NCBI RefSeq assembly: GCF_002741985.1
Contig: NZ_APHW01000104.1
Location: 124,001 to 188,000 of the forward strand
DNA length: 64,000 nucleotides
From: Vibrio rotiferianus CAIM 577 = LMG 21460
GTDB taxonomy: Bacteria; Pseudomonadota; Gammaproteobacteria; Enterobacterales; Vibrionaceae
Reading direction: 5' to 3'
The translations under genes were made by a program, and so were the position numbers. Under the pieces are notes generated by a model. It did no database searches, was not told where the DNA came from, and saw nothing but the letters and a program-made list of their open reading frames with translations. This document shows, one piece after another, positions 35,302 to 44,556 of this stretch. Numbering within the stretch: position 1 is the first letter of the stretch; each line of letters begins with the position of its first letter.

Positions 35302-36689
35302 TCGATCGCTCCTTCAACTTCTTTATTCTCATCGCGGATAGTGATTTGATCCCAGTTGATATCCCATACACCATGCTTTTCAGTAAGGCTATGTCCGCGA
35401 CCACTGCCTCCTCCGATAGGTAACAACCCTATTTCCATATCGTCAAAGGTTGCTTGGAGCGCTCGACGTTGAAGTGGTGTCAGTGTGGTTCCAACTTTTG
35501 CTGTGATCTTCAGAGTAAATTCTGGTTGTTCCAGCAGCTCTTCGGAATACAGCGCCCCCTGTATGACACCACCTGTGAAGCGGTCTACTGTGTTATGGTA
35601 TCTAACAACAGGGGAGTAGTTGTGGATGTATGCATCATGAAAAATGAGCAGGCCAGCTTTGCCTTTTCCGGATCTTTCGTTGGCAAATCCAAAGAGTTCA
35701 TCCGCTTCTGCGGGTCTAGTTCCCCATTCACTTTGGTCTGCATTCGATAGATTTTCAGCCCATTGCAGCTTTAGGCGTCGAACATGATAGGCAAATCGGT
35801 GCGCTATTATTCCTTTCCAGCTTGAACCTGGTATCAATGGAGTGCGCTCTGCTATTCGAGCGGTGTTATCTGTCCACTCAACGCTTGGTTCTGAATAGGT
35901 TATGATATCTGCATTGATGTCCATACCTTTGTCGCTTAAGTGTTTACTACCTTTACCTGCGCGCCATGTTCCCTTTGCTTTCAGGCTTAACGTTGCGAAA
36001 GATGTTTCTATTAGGAGAGGGGTTTCTTCGATGTTGCTGGTGTTGTTGAGTGCGGTTCTTAATTCTAGACCAGCAGACGGGTTATTTTTTAAGTGAATGA
36101 CCGCTGGAGATTGGCTAATGAGTTTGACTTGACCCAGACCATTGTTTGTATCAGAGCCAAAAGCAAACTGCTTTACGTGCCAAAAGTGAAGGATTTCTTT
36201 GAACTCATCAAGGTCATGTTCTGTCTCTCCTTGCCACTGAATAGTTAGTCGGAAACGAACCCCACTCGGAATTAGTATCTGATCAAATTTACCTTTTTCG
36301 ATAGCAACACCACGATCGTTTAATTTAACACGTTCTCTATGTATTGGGCTGGCTTGCTTAAGGTATGACAGCAAAGGATCACTTTCGATTAACTCATCAG
36401 TGACCAAGCCTTTGACGGTGTTGTTGTTCGTATCGAGTAAATAACCTTGGCTTATTGTCAGGCGAGATTTGACGCCTAATTTACCGAACCAGTTGTCTGC
36501 GATAGTTTCGCCAAGCTTGAGTTTGGTGAGATTGCGCCATACTCCAGCAATGCTGGTAGCAGGAAGATAAGGTAATTTATTGATGTCTCTAATCAATTGA
36601 TTGTCGTAGCCAATCTCTCGCTCACCGGTGCCAATTGTTAATGGGCTGGTGGTTTCAATGGTCAAGTGATTAAGGTAAATAAAACTCAT
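35298..36689 (-). CDS. Fused double Cas7-like (Csm3-type) RAMP protein
   Basis: 463 residues that contain two RAMP repeats. The first has SPLTIGTGEREIGYDNQ, LPYLPATSIAGVWRN and the KFDQILIPSGVRF strand; the second has TWRAGKGSKHLSDKGMD, TPLIPGSSWKGIIAHRF, the Cas7 segment RYHNTVDRFTGGVIQGALY and the C-terminal glycine loop PIGGGSGRGHS. Fused Cas7 units are characteristic of type III-D variants. Conserved Asp residues in GMDINADI and DRFTGG could give the target-RNA cleavage activity of Csm3 (inference). Stop overlaps the Csx19-like start. Confidence 0.8.
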   Translation of the reverse strand: MSFIYLNHLTIETTSPLTIGTGEREIGYDNQLIRDINKLPYLPATSIAGVWRNLTKLKLGETIADNWFGKLGVKSRLTISQGYLLDTNNNTVKGLVTDELIESDPLLSYLKQASPIHRERVKLNDRGVAIEKGKFDQILIPSGVRFRLTIQWQGETEHDLDEFKEILHFWHVKQFAFGSDTNNGLGQVKLISQSPAVIHLKNNPSAGLELRTALNNTSNIEETPLLIETSFATLSLKAKGTWRAGKGSKHLSDKGMDINADIITYSEPSVEWTDNTARIAERTPLIPGSSWKGIIAHRFAYHVRRLKLQWAENLSNADQSEWGTRPAEADELFGFANERSGKGKAGLLIFHDAYIHNYSPVVRYHNTVDRFTGGVIQGALYSEELLEQPEFTLKITAKVGTTLTPLQRRALQATFDDMEIGLLPIGGGSGRGHSLTEKHGVWDINWDQITIRDENKEVEGAIE

Positions 36690-37902
36690 GACGAGGCCTC
36701 TGTATTACTTTGAGCATTGTTAGTCATTACTTTGTCGTCGCGAAGGGATGCTATGATACTATCTAATCCCTTATTTTCTGCGGGATTGGCACGTGAGAGG
36801 AGCTCTATGGCTTTTAAAAGGGTAGGTTTAGAGCACGCTTTCATGTGTTTCTTGCAGTAGTCCGCGAAGGAAATAGAACGTCCGTCAAGCATCCACTCTA
36901 TTCCCCATCCGAGAGGGTCGTTATCGGTTTTAGTAATGCGACTATCAACTTCAAACGTGTGAGAGAACCATTCGTCAGCTTGTTCATTGCGGAGCAGGTC
37001 GTTGATTCTACGCCACTGACTTCGGGAAGGCCCAGCCATATACGCGTCGGAGATATGGTTGAACTTTCTTGCACTGACATAGCCTTGAATAAGCTGTTCT
37101 GCTAAAGATATTGCATTTTCATGACTCTCTTGGTGCTTGGTTGCTTTATTTAAACGCTGGACGACCCAACGCGTCAGTGGTGTTGGCGCTATATGTATAG
37201 GTCTAGGCTCTGTAACTTCAATTGACTCGGCCTCAAATAGAGGTGGGGTGGGGACGATCTGGTTGGCCCAAAGTGGGTTTACCATGATTTGTCCGTAACC
37301 AAGATGGCGATTTATGCCGACTCCACCGGATAGCTCATCTAATAGCTCTGATTGGTCAACACTGTCGTCTAACTTAAGCGTAATCACACTGCCTTTACTG
37401 ATCAATCTGGACTCTGAATCAAAACACTGTCTATGGCCATTGAATCGATTGACGGAGTGGTAACGAATATAAGTAAGGCTTGGTATTACTGATGAGTGTT
37501 CCAATAAAGGATGTATATCTTTAGGGCAAGGAGATAGGGTAGGAGCCCCATTTTGATCAAGCAGTTCGAGATCGCTAATGCACCATATAGTTAATCGTTG
37601 GTCTGTAATTGTCTTTTTTGTTTTAAGCCAATTGGCGGGTAGTGTTAAAGGTGCGATATGGGCTCTCCCAAACTCACTACCTTTGGAACGGCCTATTCTC
37701 ACTGTTCCTTTAAGGCGCTGTGATATTTCTTTGTCTAGTTTATCTGGGCACTCAATCCAGCCAATAAAGTGTTGTCCTTCACATATATGTTGATAGTTAA
37801 AAAGCTGTCCTTTCTTCGCGCTGCCTTGTTGACTGTCGATTGCAGTTTTAGTTCGAATGGCAGTGTCAGGACGAACTCGGACTCCATCCGCTAGTGTATA
37901 CT
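36686..37902 (-). pseudogene. csx10: Csx10-like RAMP, C-terminal part (frameshifted from 37891-38259)
   Basis: The frame is open from the G run at 37903-37910 to 36686, but no start codon is available before GTG 37702, so most of it would be untranslated as a separate gene. Residues such as GTVRIGRSKGSEFGRAHI and GVGINRHLGYGQIMV, with a Gly-rich loop, fit the C-terminal half of Csx10-type Cas5-like RAMP proteins. Adding one base to (or removing two from) the eight-G run joins it to the N-terminal part as about 524 residues, the size expected of Csx10. Confidence 0.8.
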
Positions 37903-38259
37903 CCCCCCCCTTAACTGTTCATATTGAACGTTTTCTTCCGGCTCAAATTCTGAATGCGCTCTGTTTACCCATGCGCTAATCGAATTTGCATTCTGTTCTC
38001 CTTTCTTGTAGTGCCAACTTAGTGGTGTAGGTAGCCCGACTTGACCTTTTTTAATAGGGTAGCAATTGGAATAAATAACTTCACCACTGTGGAATAAAGC
38101 CCAAGCCAGACTGGTGTCTTCAGGGTAGTTAATGCTAGCGAAAGCCCCAAGTATCGCACTCCCAGGGATGTAATCGAGAGTCTGATGTGAACCTGTTGTT
38201 GCATTGTTTTGACTGAGAATCAAAGCGTCTTGTGCTGTTAAAGTAAAGTAGTGCTTCAT
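37891..38259 (-). pseudogene. csx10: Csx10-like RAMP, N-terminal part (frame lost at an eight-G run)
   Basis: 122 residues beginning MKHYFTLTAQDALILSQNN, then LDYIPGSAILGAFAS, the usual RAMP start and entry loop of Csx10. The run of eight G on the minus strand (37903-37910) shifts the frame into SIH and a stop at 37891. Together with the C-terminal part it would be a Cas5-like subunit that caps the crRNA 5' handle. The gene follows the small Cas7-like gene with one base between stop and start. Confidence 0.8.
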
Positions 38260-38260
38260 C

Positions 38261-38878
38261 TCACTCTCCTTTGCTGTGCACTAGATTGACGGTGACTTCC
38301 CCTAAGCCACGTTGTTTTTTGGCTCCGATGTGTGTCACTAATGGTAGAACTTGGTTAAGCCATTCTGGTAGATGTTCAGATATAGTATTGCGAATACCTG
38401 TAGGTAAGTGTTGAGTATGGACTGCTAGATTGCCTATGAGCGTCATGGGAACGACAACTTCATAGCTTCGAAGTGAATAGGCTTTTGCTTTGCCTGTTTT
38501 ATCGATTGCTGTACTATTATGCAAAGTAAATAAGCAGTTTTTTCTTTCTTTTTCATTGTCTTGTAAAAAGAAACCCTTCTCATTTTCGCTTAATTCTGCA
38601 TTTGTAAACTGCAGAATACCTTGTCCATTCTTTCCATCTCGACTTTCACTACCAAATAAAAGCTCAGTAAGGCTAGTGTGAGCTTCGTGGTGGAACTCGT
38701 TGAACCAGTCGTTATCTTCGGCTAATTGAAACGCTTCTCTGATCTGGCCCTTTTGCGTTTTTGCAGGTAAGAAAGGGAGACCGTCTCTATCTTTGGTTGC
38801 TAGGTTATCAGCATAAGCACCCGCATCATTTCCAGTGCCCGCCAACCAGTAACTTTGCATGTTATAAACTAGTAGCAT
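38261..38878 (-). CDS. Cas7-like RAMP subunit (Csm3/Cmr-type)
   Basis: 205 residues: SYWLAGTGNDAGAYADNLA, GLPFLPAKTQKGQIREAF and a C-terminal IGAKKQRGLGEVTV glycine loop form a single RAMP domain. It overlaps the cas10 stop by 10 bases, so it is the first RAMP of the operon. It most likely contributes one crRNA-backbone unit; exact equivalence to Csm3, Csm4 or Csm5 cannot be set from sequence alone. Confidence 0.75.
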   Translation of the reverse strand: MLLVYNMQSYWLAGTGNDAGAYADNLATKDRDGLPFLPAKTQKGQIREAFQLAEDNDWFNEFHHEAHTSLTELLFGSESRDGKNGQGILQFTNAELSENEKGFFLQDNEKERKNCLFTLHNSTAIDKTGKAKAYSLRSYEVVVPMTLIGNLAVHTQHLPTGIRNTISEHLPEWLNQVLPLVTHIGAKKQRGLGEVTVNLVHSKGE

Positions 38879-40611
38879 TTTCCTGACTCCTCTTGTGGTT
38901 GAGTTGCGGACAGCCAGTAGCGTTCTAGTATGATTAGGTCACTAATGACGGTTTGAAGGGTATTGTTCTTCTCAGGATGTGGCCAATACCACCATGCGTT
39001 GTCCGGCGTTGCCCCAAAGTCAGCGAATACACTTTTTAGTGTTTTCATGTACATTACATCGGCGTGTTTTTCGTACAAGCTAAGCGTCCTTGCCAAATTG
39101 TCACTGTCAGTTTGACTTAGGTGTCCTAATAACTTCCGCCATTTGCTTGTCGTTATTGGATGCTGGTTTTCTGGGGCTTGTATTGAGTGCAGTAACCTTT
39201 TTAGTTGCGAAAAACTAGCTACGTTGCTTTGCGATGGCTCGACTAGAAATCGATACATACCCGTTTCGATTTGTACTCCATTCAATGTACTAGATAGGAC
39301 TTGAGATAAGGTGTTATTGACGTTAGCTGCCATTACCGAGGATAGCTTATGGTAAGCGAGCGCTGCTGGACCTATCGTTCGGTCTATCGCTTGTTTCTTC
39401 GTGAGTTCTTTGGCGTATTTACATAGCTGCTCTGCGAATTCATTTGCGGTGATAAACGGTTGACCAGACTTTTGGAATACAATCCCGCCGCTTGCAGTGA
39501 GATATTTTGGTAGGTCTGCGCTAGATAGCGGAAAGTTGATAGCAGAAAGTTGTTGCTCTGTATTTTTTTCAAACGCGTTGCAGAAGTCTAACGCAAAGTC
39601 GATCGCGAGATCAGAGCGGACTAAACAGGTCATATCATCGCCACCTAGAACTAATGGGCGAATGGGTAAGTAATTTTTTTTATCCCCAACGCGTTCAATT
39701 AGTTTTAAAGTTGCGTCTTTTGCAGATTGCTTTGTTGCAAGGCATAAAGCTGACGAGAATTGTCTCAATACTTGACGATAGGTACGCTCTCTTAACTCAA
39801 GGCTTACCCGATTATCTTGCATATAGGCTTTTAGGCTATTTTGTAAGCTTTGGACAAGTAATCCCATTCCGTTACCATCTATATGAATAAGAGCAAGCTC
39901 TTTGTTGTCTTCATTCAGGTATGGAAATTCGTTATCTAGGTTATTAGGGAAATTCAATGGAACTTCGGTTTCAGGAGAGTACTTTTCGAGTAACCTATTG
40001 CAGTTTGTTTTTCTATTTGCCGCATGAGCCTCCAAATGGAGCATGCTATCCCAGTTCAGATAGTCTGATGTATTGTCGGGCCCCAGCTCTCTCCGTACAG
40101 TGGAAGTTACGGGGTGAGCTATCGCTCCTGTGCGCTGACACAAAGCCATTACTGGAGTCGCATATGGAAGTTTTCTCGATGGTTGATTTCGATCCGCAGT
40201 TAAAGCTGCTCTTGCATTTTCAATTGCGGTAGTTAATGAGTTCTCATTTGACGTAGCATCTATATATTCAAGGCTGGGAAACAGCTGTGCTACAGTTAGG
40301 GTCCAAAGTGAGCGAAGGGCTTGGATTGTACTTTGTTGTAGGCTGTAACAAAAAAACGCGCCACCTTTACAACGAGTAAAGTAAATAAATGGAATGGTAT
40401 CATCTAGGGGTTCTGCGTTTTCATCTAACAAGTTGCTCTCAATCTTTAGCTGACATAGTACTTGATAGAGAGGACTACCTTCATCATCATCAATTAGAGC
40501 ATCCAGTCTTTCGCTGCTTGAAATAATCTCTTTCAACTTTCCTGAACGAAATAGATAGCTCTGGATCGACTTAGCTTCGAATAGGTAGCAATAGTAGCGT
40601 TGCTCGCTCAT
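38869..40611 (-). CDS. cas10: Cas10-like cyclic-oligoadenylate synthase lacking the HD domain
   Basis: 580 residues. The second palm domain has LVLGGDDMTCLVRSD with GGDD at 323-326, the active site for making cyclic oligoadenylate; the conserved strand IHIDGNGMG lies at 242-250. A Cys-bearing CQRTGAIA segment near 158 recalls the Cas10 zinc region. No N-terminal HD motif is present, so DNA cleavage by Cas10 is not expected, and defence would rely on the CARF effectors. First gene of the minus-strand effector operon. Confidence 0.88.
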   Translation of the reverse strand: MSEQRYYCYLFEAKSIQSYLFRSGKLKEIISSSERLDALIDDDEGSPLYQVLCQLKIESNLLDENAEPLDDTIPFIYFTRCKGGAFFCYSLQQSTIQALRSLWTLTVAQLFPSLEYIDATSNENSLTTAIENARAALTADRNQPSRKLPYATPVMALCQRTGAIAHPVTSTVRRELGPDNTSDYLNWDSMLHLEAHAANRKTNCNRLLEKYSPETEVPLNFPNNLDNEFPYLNEDNKELALIHIDGNGMGLLVQSLQNSLKAYMQDNRVSLELRERTYRQVLRQFSSALCLATKQSAKDATLKLIERVGDKKNYLPIRPLVLGGDDMTCLVRSDLAIDFALDFCNAFEKNTEQQLSAINFPLSSADLPKYLTASGGIVFQKSGQPFITANEFAEQLCKYAKELTKKQAIDRTIGPAALAYHKLSSVMAANVNNTLSQVLSSTLNGVQIETGMYRFLVEPSQSNVASFSQLKRLLHSIQAPENQHPITTSKWRKLLGHLSQTDSDNLARTLSLYEKHADVMYMKTLKSVFADFGATPDNAWWYWPHPEKNNTLQTVISDLIILERYWLSATQPQEESGKCY

Positions 40612-40689
40612 TTTAGTCCCTCGTATATCGTTTATTCCCAGCTAAATAACAGAAACTTACCACGTAAAACCCCAATGTGTTTTATAAGG

Positions 40690-40697
40690 CAAATTTG
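40690..40697. promoter_or_regulatory. CAAATTTG motif upstream of cas10
   Basis: GGCAAATTTGTTTAACG lies 79 bases upstream of the cas10 ATG. The core is shared with the palindrome at 26901-26918 and the site at 28358. The wider gap 40612-41130 holds only this, a weak -10-like TGTTAT for cas10 and one doubtful ORF. Confidence 0.35.
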
Positions 40698-40753
40698 TTT
40701 AACGTACTTAGGTTATTCAAGAGGTAGATTTATGAGTAGATTTTGATTGCAAT

Positions 40754-41023
40754 TTGTTGATGATTATCTATGAGTTAGATTTACATTCGAGGGTTGTGTC
40801 ACGCAAATATGTAACTGATGGAATTGAATATTTCGCACTTTTGATAGATGAAGCAGTGTCCCGAAATCTACTTTGGCTCGAACAGAATTATTTTAGTCAA
40901 AATCAATTCCTATGTATTTTCCCTAAGGGCGCAACCTTCTGTTTTACTGAATCAATCAAGTTTCAAGTAAGTAGAATAAGGTCTAATGCTAATGTTTTTT
41001 CAAAGCACTTTAACTTACTGTAA
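40754..41023 (+). CDS. Doubtful hypothetical ORF
   Basis: 89 residues beginning MLMIIYELDLHSRVV. No ribosome site is visible and no family is recognised. It lies in the divergent region between cas10 and the ArdC-like gene. It may be real accessory DNA or chance. Confidence 0.25.
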   Translation: MLMIIYELDLHSRVVSRKYVTDGIEYFALLIDEAVSRNLLWLEQNYFSQNQFLCIFPKGATFCFTESIKFQVSRIRSNANVFSKHFNLL

Positions 41024-41130
41024 CAAAAGAAAAATCGTGGAAGAAAATGATAAAATTGTGCTGTATGTCAGCCTTAGTGTCAATATGCAATGTTACGCTA
41101 TGCGCCATATTTAAATGATAAACACAAGAT

Positions 41131-42552
41131 ATGGGCTTTATGAGTAACCTTACAAAATTCAGAGAAGATAAATGTCTACAACTTGAGTATTCACTCGCAA
41201 CAGGTCGAACGATTCAAAACCTAATGAAGCGCACCAGAGACCTTCATGGGAACACTCAGTTCAATTCGTTTTTGCAAAGCACTACAGCCAGCTCCAGCCC
41301 CATAGATTGGCTAGAGCAGGACGAATTTCTCGAAATGCGTATTTCTGCCCTTAAGTACGCAACAAAAGAGATAGCTTGTTTAGAGTCCAGTATTGGTATG
41401 CCTTATCAAGACATTGTATCCAAGCTTAAGTTTAAGCATAGCAGTACTCCAATGAAGAGTATTTTTGAGATGGCAGGCGACTCTGAGTGGGGAGAAGTTG
41501 AAAAAAGTAAAGTGATACCTCTTCTAAAGGAGTTTGATTGGTGGGTCGGTATACTGGAACGGTACGTTATTTTTGGGTGTGAGATAAATAGCGCCCAAGA
41601 TCTAAGTGAGTACCTAGAAAAGCCACTATTAAAAAGTTTTAAGACACTGGATGAAGTGTCCGTGGTTGAAAGTGCAAACTGGGACTTGGACGAGCGAGTC
41701 TTTGACAACATTGTTAAGCAGTTACAAGAACGCGATAAGGAGTTTGTTTCTGAGTGGCTAACAGGTGCAACGGCATTCAACCACTTTAACGCATATACCA
41801 ACCGTGAGTATAGTTCTTTGTACTCTTGGTTGTATCTGAGTTTGTGCTCTGAAGCTCGACAATACAAAAGTAATCTTTGGGCTACCCATAAACAATGGCT
41901 ACGTTTAGGTTTTGAACTCAAAGATGGGGCACAGCCAGCACCTGTTGTCCATTACTTCAAAGCACCTCAAAAAAATGAAGAAGTCTTACCTGATGAAAAC
42001 GTTACAAGAAGTGATTTTGGTAAGAAAGTATCGATAGTATATAACGCTGACGAAGTAATAGGATTTGAAGGTAAGAGCTATTCAGACGCTAAAGTGACTG
42101 AGTTGCTAATAATCGAGCAGCGCTTGAAGGATCTAGATGTATCAATCTTTGAGAGCTTTGGTGATGCATATTATGATCCGGTATCAGATTGTATAGTGAT
42201 GCCCAAGAAAGAATCCTTTAAGGCAAAGGATGCGACTCAAGATTACTATGCAACGCTTCTTCATGAACTTGTTCACTGGACAGGCCACAAGAGCCGATGT
42301 AACCGAAAAATAGGAGCTAGTCAATCTTCTGAATATGCACTTGAAGAGTTAGTTGCAGAAATTGGTTCGAGCTTTCTTTGTTCTCGATTTGGACTGAGAA
42401 GAAACGTCAGAATGAGGTCAATTGATTACATTAACTCTTGGTTAAGTCAATTTGATGGCAAAGAGTCTGTAGCAAAACTAGAAACTGCAGCAAGGTTAGC
42501 AAATAGGGCGAGTAACTATATCTACACTCCTAAAAGAGATTTATCCGAGTAA
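41131..42552 (+). CDS. ArdC-like antirestriction zinc metalloprotease domain protein
   Basis: 473 residues. The C-terminal part (about 255-473) matches the ArdC/MPTase-PolyVal pattern: QWLRLGFELKDGAQPAPVVHYFK, DCIVMPKKESF, the zinc motif HELVHWTG (His378, His382) and third ligand region YALEELVAEIGSSFLCSRFG, then IDYINSWLSQF. The N-terminal 250 residues are helical and unrecognised. ArdC proteins protect incoming mobile DNA from host restriction. Placed directly beside the CRISPR locus, it suggests that this segment has a mobile history. A second ATG at 41140 is possible. Confidence 0.75.
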   Translation: MGFMSNLTKFREDKCLQLEYSLATGRTIQNLMKRTRDLHGNTQFNSFLQSTTASSSPIDWLEQDEFLEMRISALKYATKEIACLESSIGMPYQDIVSKLKFKHSSTPMKSIFEMAGDSEWGEVEKSKVIPLLKEFDWWVGILERYVIFGCEINSAQDLSEYLEKPLLKSFKTLDEVSVVESANWDLDERVFDNIVKQLQERDKEFVSEWLTGATAFNHFNAYTNREYSSLYSWLYLSLCSEARQYKSNLWATHKQWLRLGFELKDGAQPAPVVHYFKAPQKNEEVLPDENVTRSDFGKKVSIVYNADEVIGFEGKSYSDAKVTELLIIEQRLKDLDVSIFESFGDAYYDPVSDCIVMPKKESFKAKDATQDYYATLLHELVHWTGHKSRCNRKIGASQSSEYALEELVAEIGSSFLCSRFGLRRNVRMRSIDYINSWLSQFDGKESVAKLETAARLANRASNYIYTPKRDLSE

Positions 42553-42808
42553 ACCTTGGCTAATTTAACAATTAATTAAAATGATAGGGGCTTGAATACT
42601 TAATCAAGTCCATTGTATCTGGGTTTATAATCTATGATTAGTGGAATAATATTTGAGTAATAATTTTTATTACCGCCCATCGTGTTTGTCATGGCTTTTG
42701 ACAAAGATTTTCTTCTTCCACCTACAAATATGTAAATTGTTTTGTTAGCGATAGTGTATTATCAACGTCCTTGACGACACTAAGTACTTGCTCCTGTAAC
42801 TAAAAAGA

Positions 42809-42831
42809 AGCCGCATTTAGCGGCTCTTTTT
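42809..42831 (+). terminator. Hairpin terminator
   Basis: Stem AGCCGC / GCGGCT with loop ATTTA followed by CTTTTTA. It lies 257 bases after the ArdC-like stop; the intervening stretch 42553-42808 holds no evident gene. It could end the ArdC-like transcript. Confidence 0.65.
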
Positions 42832-42907
42832 ATACTCGTAATTAAACTAATCTACTTGCTTGGTAAGAGGTGTTGCTTTGCTGGGGCACCTATACAAATT
42901 TGTCTAA

Positions 42908-44473
42908 TTAGTAGTCAAGAGTAGGTCGTCCTAGAAAGTACCCTTGAACATGACTTACACCGTATGTTTTCAGTTTACAAAGTTGTCCTTCGCACTCAAC
43001 ACCTTCTGCAACTAATTCAACATTCATTTTCTTTGAAGTTTTAGCCAAGAACCTAATTAGCGAGCTTAAGTGAGGGTTTGTGTTAATCTCTTTCGTGAAA
43101 CTTTTGTCTATCTTAATCTGATCAAAGGGCAGGTTAAATAAGCCCATAATCGAGCTAAATCCAGACCCAAAATCGTCGAGAGATAGCTTAAAGCCAAGGG
43201 ATGACAACTCTAGCAACCTATTTTTGACTAGAGCGTCATCATCTAAGAAAATTGATTCAGTTATCTCTAACGTCAATTGCGAAGGATCCAGTTCGCGTTT
43301 TCGTGTTTTGTTGAGAAGGTTAGTGACAAAGTTTGAAGATTTTAAAAAGCTAACTGATATATTGACATTGATATTCTGGTATTTACTAAATGATAAGAAA
43401 TCACAGCATTTATCGACAATTATCCAACCAAAAGTAGAAGCATAGCCTAGCTTTTCTATTAACGGAATAAATTCTCCCGGAGCGATACTACCAACGGACT
43501 TTAAATCCCACCTTGCTAGAGCTTCAACCGAATGTACTGCATCTGTTTTGTTATCGATTATTGGCTGTATCGCGATTTGAAAATCATTATTTTCAATAGC
43601 GAACTCTAAAGAATTAACTATTTTTAGCTGTCTAATAATATTCTTATGATTTTGTTTGTCTAATCGTAAGTGTTTTGATTTTTCATTAAACTGAGCATAT
43701 TGAGTTATGTTTGTAATTAGTTGGTATAAATCATATGTTTCTTCGATCAAATGTGATTCCATTGATGCTAAAGATAACTCTTCCTTAAATATGTAGCTAT
43801 CTAACTCAGTCTGTTCAATTATGGTTTTAATAATTAGATTGTCATCTACACTAGACTTGTTATCTGTAAGAGCGACAATGTGGGACTCATCAATTATAAA
43901 AAGTTCAAATTTCAAATTTAGTTTGTAGAAAGTGTTTTCTATCAAATTGACGAAGTTAACTATAATTTTTCTTCCAAGAGACTTTACTCTAGAGTCAATA
44001 CGATTGCTGTTTACGACATATAGCTTCTTATTGATGTGATTTTTATCTAATTCTCTTTCTAAAGCTTCTAAACCTCTTAACCCGGTAAGTTGGCTTAGCT
44101 GCGTTCGTTTAGTGCCCAACGATAAGGATTTGTGTATGCCTATAAACTTATATATGCCATTTTCTTGATAGAGAATTCCAGTTGACTCTATAGTTATAAA
44201 ATTATTGTTTATTGTTTTTATACGATAAGTACTTGTAGCAAGCTCTTTTTGAGATATCAAGTGCTTATTAACATTATTTAAAAATAGCTCTCTGTCTTCT
44301 GGATGAATTACTGATACCCAATCATCCATTGTTATTGGCTCTCTAGATATTCCAAACTGACGGTAAAACTGCCGATTATGGAATGAAAGTAGTCCATCAC
44401 CTCTACGATACCAAATTCCAATACTAGTATCATTTATTGAGTCTGCCAACTTTACTAGGAGTGACGTTTCCAT
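42908..44473 (-). CDS. PAS-EAL protein, c-di-GMP phosphodiesterase
   Basis: 521 residues. An N-terminal PAS domain (about 10-125, GIWYRRGDGLLSFHNRQFY) is followed by a degenerate GGDEF-like linker and a full EAL domain from about 285: SVEALARW, LTLEITESIFLDDD, LSLDDFGSGFSSIMG, IKIDKSF, LVAEGVECE and HVQGYFLGRP keep the metal and catalytic residues. Expected to hydrolyse cyclic di-GMP in response to a cytoplasmic PAS signal. No membrane segment. Monocistronic. Confidence 0.85.
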   Translation of the reverse strand: METSLLVKLADSINDTSIGIWYRRGDGLLSFHNRQFYRQFGISREPITMDDWVSVIHPEDRELFLNNVNKHLISQKELATSTYRIKTINNNFITIESTGILYQENGIYKFIGIHKSLSLGTKRTQLSQLTGLRGLEALERELDKNHINKKLYVVNSNRIDSRVKSLGRKIIVNFVNLIENTFYKLNLKFELFIIDESHIVALTDNKSSVDDNLIIKTIIEQTELDSYIFKEELSLASMESHLIEETYDLYQLITNITQYAQFNEKSKHLRLDKQNHKNIIRQLKIVNSLEFAIENNDFQIAIQPIIDNKTDAVHSVEALARWDLKSVGSIAPGEFIPLIEKLGYASTFGWIIVDKCCDFLSFSKYQNINVNISVSFLKSSNFVTNLLNKTRKRELDPSQLTLEITESIFLDDDALVKNRLLELSSLGFKLSLDDFGSGFSSIMGLFNLPFDQIKIDKSFTKEINTNPHLSSLIRFLAKTSKKMNVELVAEGVECEGQLCKLKTYGVSHVQGYFLGRPTLDY

Positions 44474-44556
44474 AGTTTACCACTTATATTTAGTCGATTG
44501 TAAAGTGTTAAAGAGGCTTCTTAACAGGTAACAAGCCTCTGTATTATTAATGCAGC

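Noticed and set aside
41406..41921. 171-residue minus-strand ORF inside the ArdC-like gene
   Set aside because: It is antisense to a gene with clear zinc-protease motifs and has low-complexity Ser/Leu-rich content typical of a shadow frame.
21730..42902. Reading the CAAATTTG sites at 21730 and 42895 as attachment-site repeats bounding an integrated island
   Set aside because: Only the short palindromic core is shared; flanks differ, no integrase or tRNA target is present, and the same core occurs inside the locus.
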